Part shown: positions 1 to 5,480 of the stretch, in pieces | How the letters are laid out: the number at the start of each line of letters is the position of its first letter | Numbering within the stretch: the stretch's first letter is position 1 | Translations under genes and position numbers: made by a program | Notes under the pieces: generated by a model | Databases searched by the model: none | What the model was told of the DNA's origin: nothing | Seen by the model: only the letters and a program-made list of their open reading frames with translations | Source: Zymomonas sp. | GTDB lineage: Bacteria > Pseudomonadota > Alphaproteobacteria > Sphingomonadales > Sphingomonadaceae | Length of the DNA: 5,480 nt | Assembly: GCA_027489105.1 (NCBI GenBank) | Contig: JAIYAJ010000015.1 | Span: 1-5,480, forward strand | Reading direction: 5' to 3'

Positions 1-1129
1 GCACGACGTTGGCGTCGGTGACGGTCGGCAGAGTGCCGCCCTTGCCATAAGCGACCGGCCCCGGAACCGCGCCCGCCGACTGCGGGCCGACGCGCAGCGC
101 CTTGGTCAGTTCGGGGACGTAGGCGATCGAGCCGCCGCCGGCGCCGACCGTCTTCACGTCGAGCGCCGAGGCGCGGACCGAGAGATGGCCGACTTCGGTG
201 GTCCGCACACGGCGCGCTTCGAGATTCGCGATCAGCGCCACGTCGGTGGAGGTGCCGCCCACGTCGAGCGTCAGGATATTCTTGATGCCGGCGTTGCGGC
301 CGACCCAGATCGCGCCGGTGACGCCGCCGGCCGGACCCGACATCAGGATGTTGACCGGATGCTCCTCGGCCTTTTGCGCGGACATCAGGCCGCCGTCCGA
401 ACGCAGCAGCGAGAGTTTGCCGGCCATGCCCGCCGAGGCGAGCTTGTTGCGCAGGTTCGACACATATTTGCCCACGACCGGACGGACCGAGGCGTTGGCC
501 ACGGTCGTCAGGGTGCGCTCATATTCCTGCATTTCGGGCAGGACTTCGTGGCTCAGCGACACGGGGACGCCCGGCAGCACCTCGGCCGCCAATTCCCCGA
601 CGCGCTTCTCGTGCGCGCCGTTGAGATAGGCGTTGATCAGGCTCACCGTGATCGCCTCGACGCCCTGCGCCTTCAGAAATTCGAGCTGGGCGCGGATGTC
701 GGCGTCGTCGATCGGGCGGACTTCCTGGCCGTCCGCGTTCATGCGGCCCTTGATCGTGACCGTGTCCTCGAGCGCGGCCAGCGGCTGCGGCTTCGGCCAT
801 ACGATCCAGCCTGCAAGACCGCCCGGCACATAGCTGCGCGCGATCTGCATGATGTGGCGATAGCCCTCGGTGGTCACCAGGCCGACGCGCGACCCCTTGC
901 CCTCGAGCACCGCATTGGTTGCGACGGTGGTGCCGTGCAGGAAGAACTCGACGTCAGCCGGGGTAATGCCGGCCTTCTCGCAGATGGCGACGACGCCGTT
1001 GAGGATGCCCTCGGAACTGTCATGCGGCGTCGACGGCGTCTTGTGACGCCAGAAGGCGCCGCTTTCGACGTCGAATAGGAGGAGGTCGGTGAAGGTTCCT
1101 CCGACGTCCACGCCCAGGCGATAACCCAT
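1..1129 (-). CDS. Hydantoinase/oxoprolinase family protein, A subunit (HyuA-like), N-terminal part; runs off left edge
   Basis: Reading leftward from ATG at 1129-1127 the frame stays open for 376 codons and leaves the window, about half of the usual ~690-residue HyuA length. The product begins MGYRLGVDVGGTFTD, the actin/ASKHA-type phosphate-binding loop (residues 6-15) of the hydantoinase A N-terminal domain. LHGTTVATNAVLE follows at 64-76. The second domain shows LLRSDGG, MSGPAGG (near 263-269) and a second phosphate loop, LDVGGTSTD (288-296). GAGGGSIAY and PGPVAYGKGG come near the cut end. Known members (N-methylhydantoinase, 5-oxoprolinase, caprolactamase, N-methylpyrrolidone hydrolase) use ATP to open cyclic amides, usually with a HyuB subunit; acetone and acetophenone carboxylases are relatives. 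The substrate cannot be read from this sequence. The start is supported by a Shine-Dalgarno CAGGAG lying in the last codons of the upstream lyase gene, which suggests translational coupling. Oddity: Ala360 sits where PGPACYG members have Cys. Family call very sure, substrate unknown. Confidence 0.95.
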   Translation of the reverse strand, partial: MGYRLGVDVGGTFTDLLLFDVESGAFWRHKTPSTPHDSSEGILNGVVAICEKAGITPADVEFFLHGTTVATNAVLEGKGSRVGLVTTEGYRHIMQIARSYVPGGLAGWIVWPKPQPLAALEDTVTIKGRMNADGQEVRPIDDADIRAQLEFLKAQGVEAITVSLINAYLNGAHEKRVGELAAEVLPGVPVSLSHEVLPEMQEYERTLTTVANASVRPVVGKYVSNLRNKLASAGMAGKLSLLRSDGGLMSAQKAEEHPVNILMSGPAGGVTGAIWVGRNAGIKNILTLDVGGTSTDVALIANLEARRVRTTEVGHLSVRASALDVKTVGAGGGSIAYVPELTKALRVGPQSAGAVPGPVAYGKGGTLPTVTDANVV

Positions 1130-1135
1130 TCGTTT

Positions 1136-2050
1136 CTACTCCTGTACGGTCTTGGGGAAGAGCGGCGCCTGCGCCACCATCCCGGGAAGTTTGCGGTGCA
1201 TGATCTCGCTGAACCAGGCGTTGGCCTCGATGAGGCGGCCCAGGTCCATGCCCGTGCCCACGCCGGCGCGATGCAGCATATAGACGACGTCCTCGCTGGC
1301 GACGTTGCCCGCCGCGCCCGGCGCGAAGGGGCAGCCGCCGAGGCCGCCGAGCGCCGCGTCGACGATCGTTGCGCCCGACTGGACTGCTGCCCAGACATTG
1401 GCGATGCCGGTGCCGCGCGTGTTGTGGAAATGGACGCGCACCGGAATCGGCGCGACCGCTTCGGCGACTTTGTTCACCAGCCGGGAAACGCTCGCCGGAT
1501 CGGCGACGCCGATCGTGTCGGCCAGCCCGATCTCGACCGGATTCGCCTCGGCCAGCGAGCGAGCCATGGCGACCACGCGGTCCTGATCGACCTCGCCTTC
1601 GAAGGGGCAGCCGAAGGAGGCGCCGATCGTGACCTGGCCCTTCAGGCCGGCATCCTGCGCCGCGCGGATGATGGCCTTTGCGGCCTCGACCGACTCGTCG
1701 CTCGTCTGGCCCTGGTTCGCCATGGCGAAACTGTCGGTCGAGACGCAGACGGCGCCAAGCTCGTGGAGGCGGCCCGTGGCGATGGCGCGTTCGGCGCCGC
1801 GCATGTTCATGACCAGGCCGATATAGCTGACGCCGTCCGCCTCGGGCAGCAGTGCGCACAGCTCGTCGGCATCGGCCATCTGCGGGACGCGGCGCGGATT
1901 GACGAAGCTGGTCACCTCGATGCGGCGCGCGCCCGCCTCGATCGACCGGCGGACCAGTTCGACCTTGTCGGCGGTCTCGATGACCTGTTTCTCATTCTGC
2001 AGCCCGTCGCGAGGTCCGACCTCGACGAAGCTTATGCGATCGATCGTCAC
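1136..2050 (-). CDS. Hydroxymethylglutaryl-CoA lyase-like protein (HMGL/DRE-TIM metallolyase family)
   Basis: A complete 304-residue TIM-barrel lyase, the normal length for bacterial HMG-CoA lyase-like proteins. The start is GTG (2050-2048). It gives MTIDRISFVEVGPRDGLQNE, matching the family N-terminus, and no nearby ATG would keep that motif. Residues expected from human HMG-CoA lyase are present: Arg14-Asp15 in PRDGLQNE (human R41/D42), Glu45 in IEVTSFV (E72), metal-ligand His207 and His209 in VHFHN (H233/H235), Cys240 in GLGGCPFAPG (catalytic C266) and Asn249 (N275). An active divalent-metal lyase releasing acetyl-CoA or a similar fragment by retro-Claisen cleavage is therefore likely. The usual HxHDTYG is HFHNTRG here, as in lyase-like paralogues whose substrates are mostly unproven, so true HMG-CoA activity is uncertain. 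It lies 14 bases after the monooxygenase stop with only a weak Shine-Dalgarno, suggesting coupled translation. A role in leucine degradation is less likely, because no isovaleryl- or methylcrotonyl-CoA genes are adjacent. Confidence 0.95.
   Translation of the reverse strand: MTIDRISFVEVGPRDGLQNEKQVIETADKVELVRRSIEAGARRIEVTSFVNPRRVPQMADADELCALLPEADGVSYIGLVMNMRGAERAIATGRLHELGAVCVSTDSFAMANQGQTSDESVEAAKAIIRAAQDAGLKGQVTIGASFGCPFEGEVDQDRVVAMARSLAEANPVEIGLADTIGVADPASVSRLVNKVAEAVAPIPVRVHFHNTRGTGIANVWAAVQSGATIVDAALGGLGGCPFAPGAAGNVASEDVVYMLHRAGVGTGMDLGRLIEANAWFSEIMHRKLPGMVAQAPLFPKTVQE
1139..1144 (-). promoter_or_regulatory. Ribosome binding site of the HyuA-like gene, inside the end of the lyase gene
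   Basis: On the minus strand CAGGAG forms the last two sense codons (Gln-Glu) of the lyase gene, followed by its TAG stop and then ATG nine bases beyond GGAG. It fixes the HyuA start at 1129. Because the site is covered by ribosomes finishing the lyase, the two genes are probably translationally coupled. Confidence 0.75.
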
Positions 2051-2064
2051 AGCCTGTTATCCGT

Positions 2065-3123
2065 TCAATATTTGACCTTGGGGGCGATCTTCTCGCCGAA
2101 CTCGCGAATGCCTGCGGTGAAGTCGAGCCAGCTCATCATCACGCCGGGGACGCCGGTTTCCGCGACGATGTCGTTGATCTTGCTCGCCACCGTCTCCGGC
2201 GTGCCGCACAGCAGCGGGAAGCTCATGAACGCCATGTTGCCCTGCTCCGCGGGCAGGTCGAGCGCGGCCTGGAGGTGTGAGCTCGAACCGCCCTCGTTTG
2301 TGTCGAGCGCGGCGCTGCCGAGGATGTTGCCGATCGCCGAGCGGTCCGCCTTTGCGATCACGTCATCGGCGAGACGCTGCGCCTCGGCGTCGGTCCGACC
2401 GGTCACGACCGCATAGAGCGGGAGCGTCCCGACCTGCCGGCCAGCGGCGGCGGCCTTCTCGTTCATGCTGGAGGTGAACTTCTTGAGGTTCTCCGTCCCC
2501 GTCATGACGAAGCTGTAGTCGGCATTGTTCACGGTGAAATCGAGCCCCTTGGGCGACTGGCCGGCGCTGACGATCGTCGGCATGCTCGCGGGCTTCGGGG
2601 ACACGGTCGCGCGGTTCAGCTTGAAGAACTCGCCGTCGTGCGTGACTTCGTCCTCGGTCCACAGGCGCTTGACCACATGGATATATTCGGCGGCATAGTC
2701 GTAGCGCCGCTCATAATAGTCGCTGCCCGGCCAGATCCCCATCGATTCATATTCGATATGGTTCCAGCCGGTGACGATGTTCAGCCCGCATCGCCCGCCC
2801 GAAATGTCGTTGATCGTGGCGATCATCCGCGCGCACACGGCGGGATGGGTGGTGAGAAGGGTGGTGCTGGGGATCAGCTGGATCTTCGAGGTGCGGGCAG
2901 CCATGCCGGCGCACAGCGTGAAGGTCTCCAGGCAGCCATCCCAATAGCCGGTGGTGCCGCCAAAGCCCTTCCACTTCATCATCGCGAGGGCGAAATCGAA
3001 GCCCTGCCGTTCGGCCTCGATCGTCGCTTCGAGATTATGTTCGAAGCTGGGATCGTAGAGCGGCGCCGCCTCGGAGATGGTAAAGCCGTTGCGCGCGCTG
3101 GGCAGAAACACACCGTATTTCAT
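2065..3123 (-). CDS. LLM-class (group C) flavin-dependent monooxygenase, RutA-like
   Basis: A complete 352-residue luciferase-like TIM-barrel monooxygenase, probably cytosolic, using FMNH2 supplied by a separate reductase that is not in the window. Strong resemblance to E. coli RutA (recalled, not aligned by software) runs through the N-terminal half. It includes MKYGVFLP (1-8), FDFALAMMKWKGFGG (42-56), a WD..LETFTL stretch (61-70), DISGGRCGLNIVTGW (106-120), MGIWPGSDYYERRYDY (128-143) and SAGQSPKG (176-183). RutA opens uracil by attacking its amide with a flavin-N5 peroxide. Its oxygen-pocket residues, as I recall Thr105 and Asn134, align with Ser86 and Asn115 here. The C-terminal half (from about 190) differs clearly from RutA, so the substrate probably does too. 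No other rut gene is adjacent. It is the first gene of the leftward operon; the start is supported by a strong GAGGGAGG site. Alternatives are nitrilotriacetate-, EDTA- or dibenzothiophene-sulfone-type oxygenases, but the RutA-specific blocks fit better. Confidence 0.94.
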   Translation of the reverse strand: MKYGVFLPSARNGFTISEAAPLYDPSFEHNLEATIEAERQGFDFALAMMKWKGFGGTTGYWDGCLETFTLCAGMAARTSKIQLIPSTTLLTTHPAVCARMIATINDISGGRCGLNIVTGWNHIEYESMGIWPGSDYYERRYDYAAEYIHVVKRLWTEDEVTHDGEFFKLNRATVSPKPASMPTIVSAGQSPKGLDFTVNNADYSFVMTGTENLKKFTSSMNEKAAAAGRQVGTLPLYAVVTGRTDAEAQRLADDVIAKADRSAIGNILGSAALDTNEGGSSSHLQAALDLPAEQGNMAFMSFPLLCGTPETVASKINDIVAETGVPGVMMSWLDFTAGIREFGEKIAPKVKY

Positions 3124-3127
3124 GGAG

Positions 3128-3135
3128 CCTCCCTC
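3128..3135 (-). promoter_or_regulatory. Ribosome binding site of the RutA-like monooxygenase gene
   Basis: GAGGGAGG on the minus strand lies four bases before the ATG at 3123. It is the strongest Shine-Dalgarno in the operon and selects the start that begins MKYGVFLP, the conserved family N-terminus. Confidence 0.8.
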
Positions 3136-3187
3136 GGGACTGCGTCAGTGGCTGGGCTTAGAGTGCCGACCGTGGCCGACCAGCTGG

Positions 3188-3204
3188 AATTTGTGTACCA
3201 AATT
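3188..3204. repeat. Operator-like palindrome, copy 1 (perfect inverted repeat)
   Basis: AATTTGTGTACCAAATT has 6-bp arms (AATTTG and CAAATT) that are exact reverse complements around the 5-bp spacer TGTAC. It lies about 65 bases before the start of the monooxygenase gene. The shape resembles operators of dimeric helix-turn-helix regulators such as GntR-family proteins; that family assignment is only a guess. It shares its core with copies 2 and 3. Confidence 0.6.
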
Positions 3205-3208
3205 TTTT

Positions 3209-3225
3209 CCCTTGTGCACTAATTT
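3209..3225. repeat. Operator-like element, copy 2
   Basis: The core TTGTGCACTAA (3212-3222) repeats TTGTGTACCAA of copy 1 exactly 21 bp further right. The right arm (TAATTT) is conserved better than the left (CCCTTG). The central GTGCAC is itself palindromic. The two-turn spacing would place proteins on the same face of the helix. Confidence 0.5.
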
Positions 3226-3289
3226 TCTGCCTGTGGCCAAAAAACACCGTTCTGAGAGGAAAAACAGGGCGCAAGACAAAGGGCTTGCA

Positions 3290-3406
3290 ATGCGATTTTA
3301 TACAGTCACAACTTTTTTGTGTACGAACGTCCCGATTCGCGGCACTATCTGCCTAACGAAAAGAGATGCCGCGCAGGGGGAAGCTCAAAAGGGGAGCTGT
3401 ATATGA
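3290..3406 (+). CDS. Possible 38-residue leader ORF overlapping the receptor start codon
   Basis: An ATG at 3290 opens a 38-codon frame whose TGA stop (3404-3406) overlaps the receptor ATG (3403-3405) as ATGA, the usual sign of coupled translation. A weak AAAGGG lies about six bases before the ATG. The peptide begins MRFYTVTTFLCTNV and ends QKGSCI. It resembles nothing I recognise and has no convincing signal peptide or transmembrane segment. The receptor has its own good ribosome binding site, and the frame includes operator copy 3, so chance is the likelier explanation. Confidence 0.2.
   Translation: MRFYTVTTFLCTNVPIRGTICLTKRDAAQGEAQKGSCI
3314..3330. repeat. Operator-like element, copy 3, on the receptor side
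   Basis: TTTTTGTGTACGAACGT matches copy 1 through TTTGTGTACNAA, with the outer right arm diverged. It starts 126 bp from copy 1 and 105 bp from copy 2, and its core begins 86 bases before the receptor ATG. If TATACA at 3299-3304 is the -10 element, this copy lies just downstream of the transcription start, a typical repressor position (inference). Confidence 0.5.
3391..3396 (+). promoter_or_regulatory. Ribosome binding site of the TonB-dependent receptor gene
   Basis: GGGGAG lies six bases before the ATG at 3403 and supports this start, which also yields a clean signal peptide directly after the initiator methionine. Confidence 0.75.
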
Positions 3407-5480
3407 CGAAGATTCGCTCGGTTTTGCTCGGTAGTGTCGCGATGCTGGCCTTTGGAGGCCAGGGGGTTCAGGCGCAGGAAACGCCTTCGGGGGCTGTCGA
3501 CGGACAGCAGGAAATCACCGTTACCGCCCGCCGTCAGAGCGAGCGTCTCGTCGACGTTCCGGCTTCGGTGTCGGTGCTTACCGCCGAAAATATCCGCGCC
3601 TCCGGTATCGTCACGACGGAACAGGCGATCGCGTTCACGCCCGGCGTGACGATCGTTTCGAACGCCGCTCAGGTCGGCGACGCACAGATCAACATTCGCG
3701 GCGTCAATGGCGCCCGCGATGCGGAGAACAACGTCGCGCTCGTCGTCGACGGCATTCTCAAGACCAACACCGCCGCAGTGAACCAATATCAGGGCGACCT
3801 GCAGCAGTTCGAAGTGCTGAAGGGTCCGCAGGGCGCTTATTATGGTCGTGGTGCGACCGCCGGTGCCTTCGTCCTCACGACCAAGAAGCCGGGCAAGACG
3901 CTCGAGGCCAGTGGGCGGGGTTTTCTGGCAACTCAGAATGGCCAGCTTGCTGAGGGATCGGTTTCGGGTCCGCTGAGCGACACGCTCGGCTTCGTCCTGT
4001 TCGGACAATATCGTCACACCGACGGCTTCTACCGCAACAACGGCCCAACGGCCGATCTGCGCGGCAAGATTGTGGACAATTACAAGGGCTGGAACCTTGG
4101 CGGCCGCCTCGTCTACGATCCCACCGACAGGTTGTCGATCGACATGAAGGCGCGCTATGGCAAGGTCAACGCCGCCGCGTTGAACTTCGAAGCGATCTTC
4201 GCACTGCCCGATTTCGCCTCGGCGCTTGGCAGCCCGAAGTTCAATGAAGACGTCAACGATCACACCCGCTTCAACTATCAGCGCAACATCAAGAACCGTA
4301 ACAACCAGCGGACGGTCGAAGCCTCGATCAAGGCCGATTATGAGTTCGATACGGCGAAGCTGACTGCCTGGGCGTCCTACTCTGACATCGACGAAACCTT
4401 CGTCGGTGACGCCTCGGCTGCCTCGCTCGGCCGCTTCAACAACCGTCCCTCGTGCATTGCCAGCACGGCAGCGCTGTTCGCAGCGGGCGTCACCTTGCCG
4501 GCACCGCTCGTGCTCGGGCCGACGCCAGCCGCTTCGATTTTCGGTCCGTTCGGGCCGACCACCTGCGACGGTATTCAGGTGACCGTGCGCGACCAGAAGG
4601 ACGTCAGCGCCGAAGTCCGGCTCGTCTCGACCACCGACGGTCCGCTGTCCTGGTCGGTCGGCGCTTATTATCTGCACATCAACCGTCACTACGGCGTGGC
4701 AGTGAACGAGGATACGGGCCAAGGTTCGCTCGATACACTCTACAACCCGCCGGGCTCGATCAATCCGACCTCGCAGCTGTTCGACGACAAGCTGCTGACC
4801 GATGCATATGCAGCCTTCGGTTCGCTTCAGTACAAGCCGACCGACAAGCTGACCGTCTCGGGCGCGCTGCGCTACGACCGTGAAGAGCGCAAGGTGGTTC
4901 CGCTGGTTCCGAACGTGCTCGATCCGGTCACCGGTGGCCCGATCAACCCGGGCTTCTCGGTCGGCTCGATCGTGCCGAAGAAGAACACCTACCAGCTCGC
5001 GCAGCCGAAGTTCACGGCGCGCTATGAAGTCACGCCCGACGTCAATCTCTATGTCGACTATGGCGTTGGCTTCAAGGCTGGCGGCTTCAACAGCCAGGGC
5101 TCGGGTGCGATCATCGACCAGTTCTTCAACCAGCTGCTCGGGTCGAATCTCGGCGTGACCGACGACTATAAGAAGGAGAAGTCGAACGCGATCGAGGCCG
5201 GCTTCAAGCTGCGTCTCGCCGGCGGCAAGCTGCAGATCGATGGCGCGGTCTATCGCAACATCGTCCGCGACATGCAGTTCTTCGAATTCTACACGGGCAC
5301 CTTCGGTCTGCTCCGCGTGGTTTCGAACATCGACAAGGTCCGGTTGCAGGGCGCCGAGTTGGGTGTCGTCTATCGCCCGGTTCGCGGCGTCACGCTGACG
5401 GCGGGCGGGAACGTCCTCGACAGCAAGATCCTGCGCAACACGGTGCGGCCTGACACGGTCGGCAACAAGTCACCCTATAC
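3403..5480 (+). CDS. TonB-dependent outer-membrane receptor, runs off right edge
   Basis: The frame is open for 692 codons to the window edge, probably lacking only the last part of a ~750-800-residue barrel. A Sec signal peptide (1-24: basic N-region with K3 and R5, hydrophobic core, cleavage likely VQA|QE) is followed by the TonB box EITVTARR (37-44). The plug domain has VPASVSVL (52-59), INIRGVNGARDAENNVALVVDGI (near 96-118, RG and VDG motifs) and FEVLKGPQGAYYGRGATAGAF (136-156). Barrel strands follow, with alternating aromatic ends, RYDREERK and YGVGFKAGGFN (around 554-563), then IEAGFK. It would import a bulky or scarce compound across the outer membrane, powered by TonB-ExbB-ExbD. The only two cysteines in the visible sequence, Cys351 and Cys388, bracket a Pro/Ala-rich stretch that is probably an external loop. 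The divergent catabolic operon suggests an organic substrate rather than a siderophore, but iron-complex uptake is not excluded. Confidence 0.96.
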   Translation, partial: MTKIRSVLLGSVAMLAFGGQGVQAQETPSGAVDGQQEITVTARRQSERLVDVPASVSVLTAENIRASGIVTTEQAIAFTPGVTIVSNAAQVGDAQINIRGVNGARDAENNVALVVDGILKTNTAAVNQYQGDLQQFEVLKGPQGAYYGRGATAGAFVLTTKKPGKTLEASGRGFLATQNGQLAEGSVSGPLSDTLGFVLFGQYRHTDGFYRNNGPTADLRGKIVDNYKGWNLGGRLVYDPTDRLSIDMKARYGKVNAAALNFEAIFALPDFASALGSPKFNEDVNDHTRFNYQRNIKNRNNQRTVEASIKADYEFDTAKLTAWASYSDIDETFVGDASAASLGRFNNRPSCIASTAALFAAGVTLPAPLVLGPTPAASIFGPFGPTTCDGIQVTVRDQKDVSAEVRLVSTTDGPLSWSVGAYYLHINRHYGVAVNEDTGQGSLDTLYNPPGSINPTSQLFDDKLLTDAYAAFGSLQYKPTDKLTVSGALRYDREERKVVPLVPNVLDPVTGGPINPGFSVGSIVPKKNTYQLAQPKFTARYEVTPDVNLYVDYGVGFKAGGFNSQGSGAIIDQFFNQLLGSNLGVTDDYKKEKSNAIEAGFKLRLAGGKLQIDGAVYRNIVRDMQFFEFYTGTFGLLRVVSNIDKVRLQGAELGVVYRPVRGVTLTAGGNVLDSKILRNTVRPDTVGNKSPY

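Larger units (their letters stand above)
3124..3402. promoter_or_regulatory. Divergent intergenic control region between the catabolic operon and the TonB-dependent receptor gene
   Basis: This 279-base gap contains no convincing conventional gene and is visibly richer in A and T than its flanks. It must carry promoters for both directions. Three operator-like repeats lie at 3188-3204, 3209-3225 and 3314-3330. Short A or T tracts occur at 3203-3208, 3223-3226, 3239-3244 and 3260-3264, roughly every two helical turns. A possible rightward -10 element is TATACA at 3299-3304, which would put transcription start near 3311, just before the third operator. No good -35 partner is visible (TTGCAA at 3285-3290 is only 8 bases away), so the promoter is only a suggestion. 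A degenerate further half-site, TGTGGCCAAAA, starts at 3232. I found no confident leftward -35/-10 pair. Confidence 0.75.

Noticed and set aside
185..1078. Plus-strand open frame of 297 codons opposite the HyuA-like gene
   Set aside because: Antisense to the conserved HyuA frame; the translation is rich in Arg, His, Asp and Ala with no family likeness.
1130..1135. Terminator between the lyase and HyuA-like genes
   Set aside because: The gap is only 6 bases, with no hairpin and T-run; the genes appear co-transcribed.
1020..1859. Minus-strand open frame of 279 codons in another phase of the lyase gene
   Set aside because: It overlaps the genuine lyase frame on the same strand and gives an Arg/Gly-rich, low-complexity protein.
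1196..2416. Plus-strand open frame of 406 codons across the lyase and monooxygenase genes
   Set aside because: It runs antisense through two well-conserved genes, has no recognisable domain and is explained by GC-rich third positions.
2065..3123. Calling the monooxygenase RutA itself and the locus a pyrimidine (rut) operon
   Set aside because: No rutB-G genes are adjacent, the C-terminal half diverges, and the neighbours belong to other pathways.
3285..3304. TTGCAA and TATACA as a sigma-70 promoter
   Set aside because: The spacer is only 8 bases, too short for a -35/-10 pair; TATACA alone is kept as a tentative -10.
3077..3406. Plus-strand open frame of 109 codons covering the intergenic gap, with CTKFF / CTNFL / CTNV repeats in its translation
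   Set aside because: The peptide repeats simply reflect the repeated operator DNA. The 5' part is antisense to the monooxygenase gene and no family is recognisable. Only the last 38 codons are kept, as a low-confidence leader.
3385..4722. Long open frame (445 codons) on the minus strand opposite the receptor gene
   Set aside because: It is antisense to an unmistakable signal peptide, TonB box and plug. Its low-complexity, Arg/Val/Asp-rich translation is typical of mirror frames in high-GC codon usage.

Overview
The window looks like chromosomal or large-plasmid DNA from an alphaproteobacterium of the sphingomonad type (Sphingomonas, Sphingobium, Sphingopyxis or Novosphingobium). The evidence is high GC with strong third-position GC bias, and a TonB-dependent receptor with a sphingomonad-style TonB box (EITVTARR) and a GFKAGGFN barrel motif. 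A receptor placed head-to-head with a catabolic operon is also a common sphingomonad arrangement. The genus cannot be fixed from the sequence alone.

Layout. A tight three-gene operon runs leftward from base 3123. First is a RutA-like group C (luciferase-like) flavin monooxygenase (3123 to 2065). After 14 bases comes an HMG-CoA lyase-like aldolase with a GTG start (2050 to 1136). After 6 bases comes the N-terminal half of an ATP-dependent hydantoinase/oxoprolinase A subunit (1129 to the left edge, truncated there). A 279-base AT-richer intergenic region (3124-3402) separates this operon from a divergent TonB-dependent outer-membrane receptor (3403 to the right edge, truncated there). Both end genes are cut by the window.

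Regulation. The intergenic region holds three copies of an operator-like element with core TTGTGYACNAA. The copy nearest the operon is a perfect 6-bp inverted repeat with a 5-bp spacer. Copy spacings are 21, 105 and 126 bp, close to 2, 10 and 12 helical turns. This suggests one transcription factor controlling both directions, possibly by looping. The regulator gene is not in the window.

How the genes may work together (inference). The receptor would import a scarce substrate. The RutA-type oxygenase would cleave a C-N (amide/imide) or similar bond using flavin and O2. HyuA, with an expected HyuB just beyond the left edge, would open a lactam, imide or hydantoin ring with ATP. The HMG-CoA lyase-like enzyme would cleave a C-C bond in a CoA thioester or related acid, feeding central metabolism. 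The substrate is unknown; a nitrogen heterocycle or lactam is the most economical guess. No mobile element, RNA gene, CRISPR array or clear terminator was seen.
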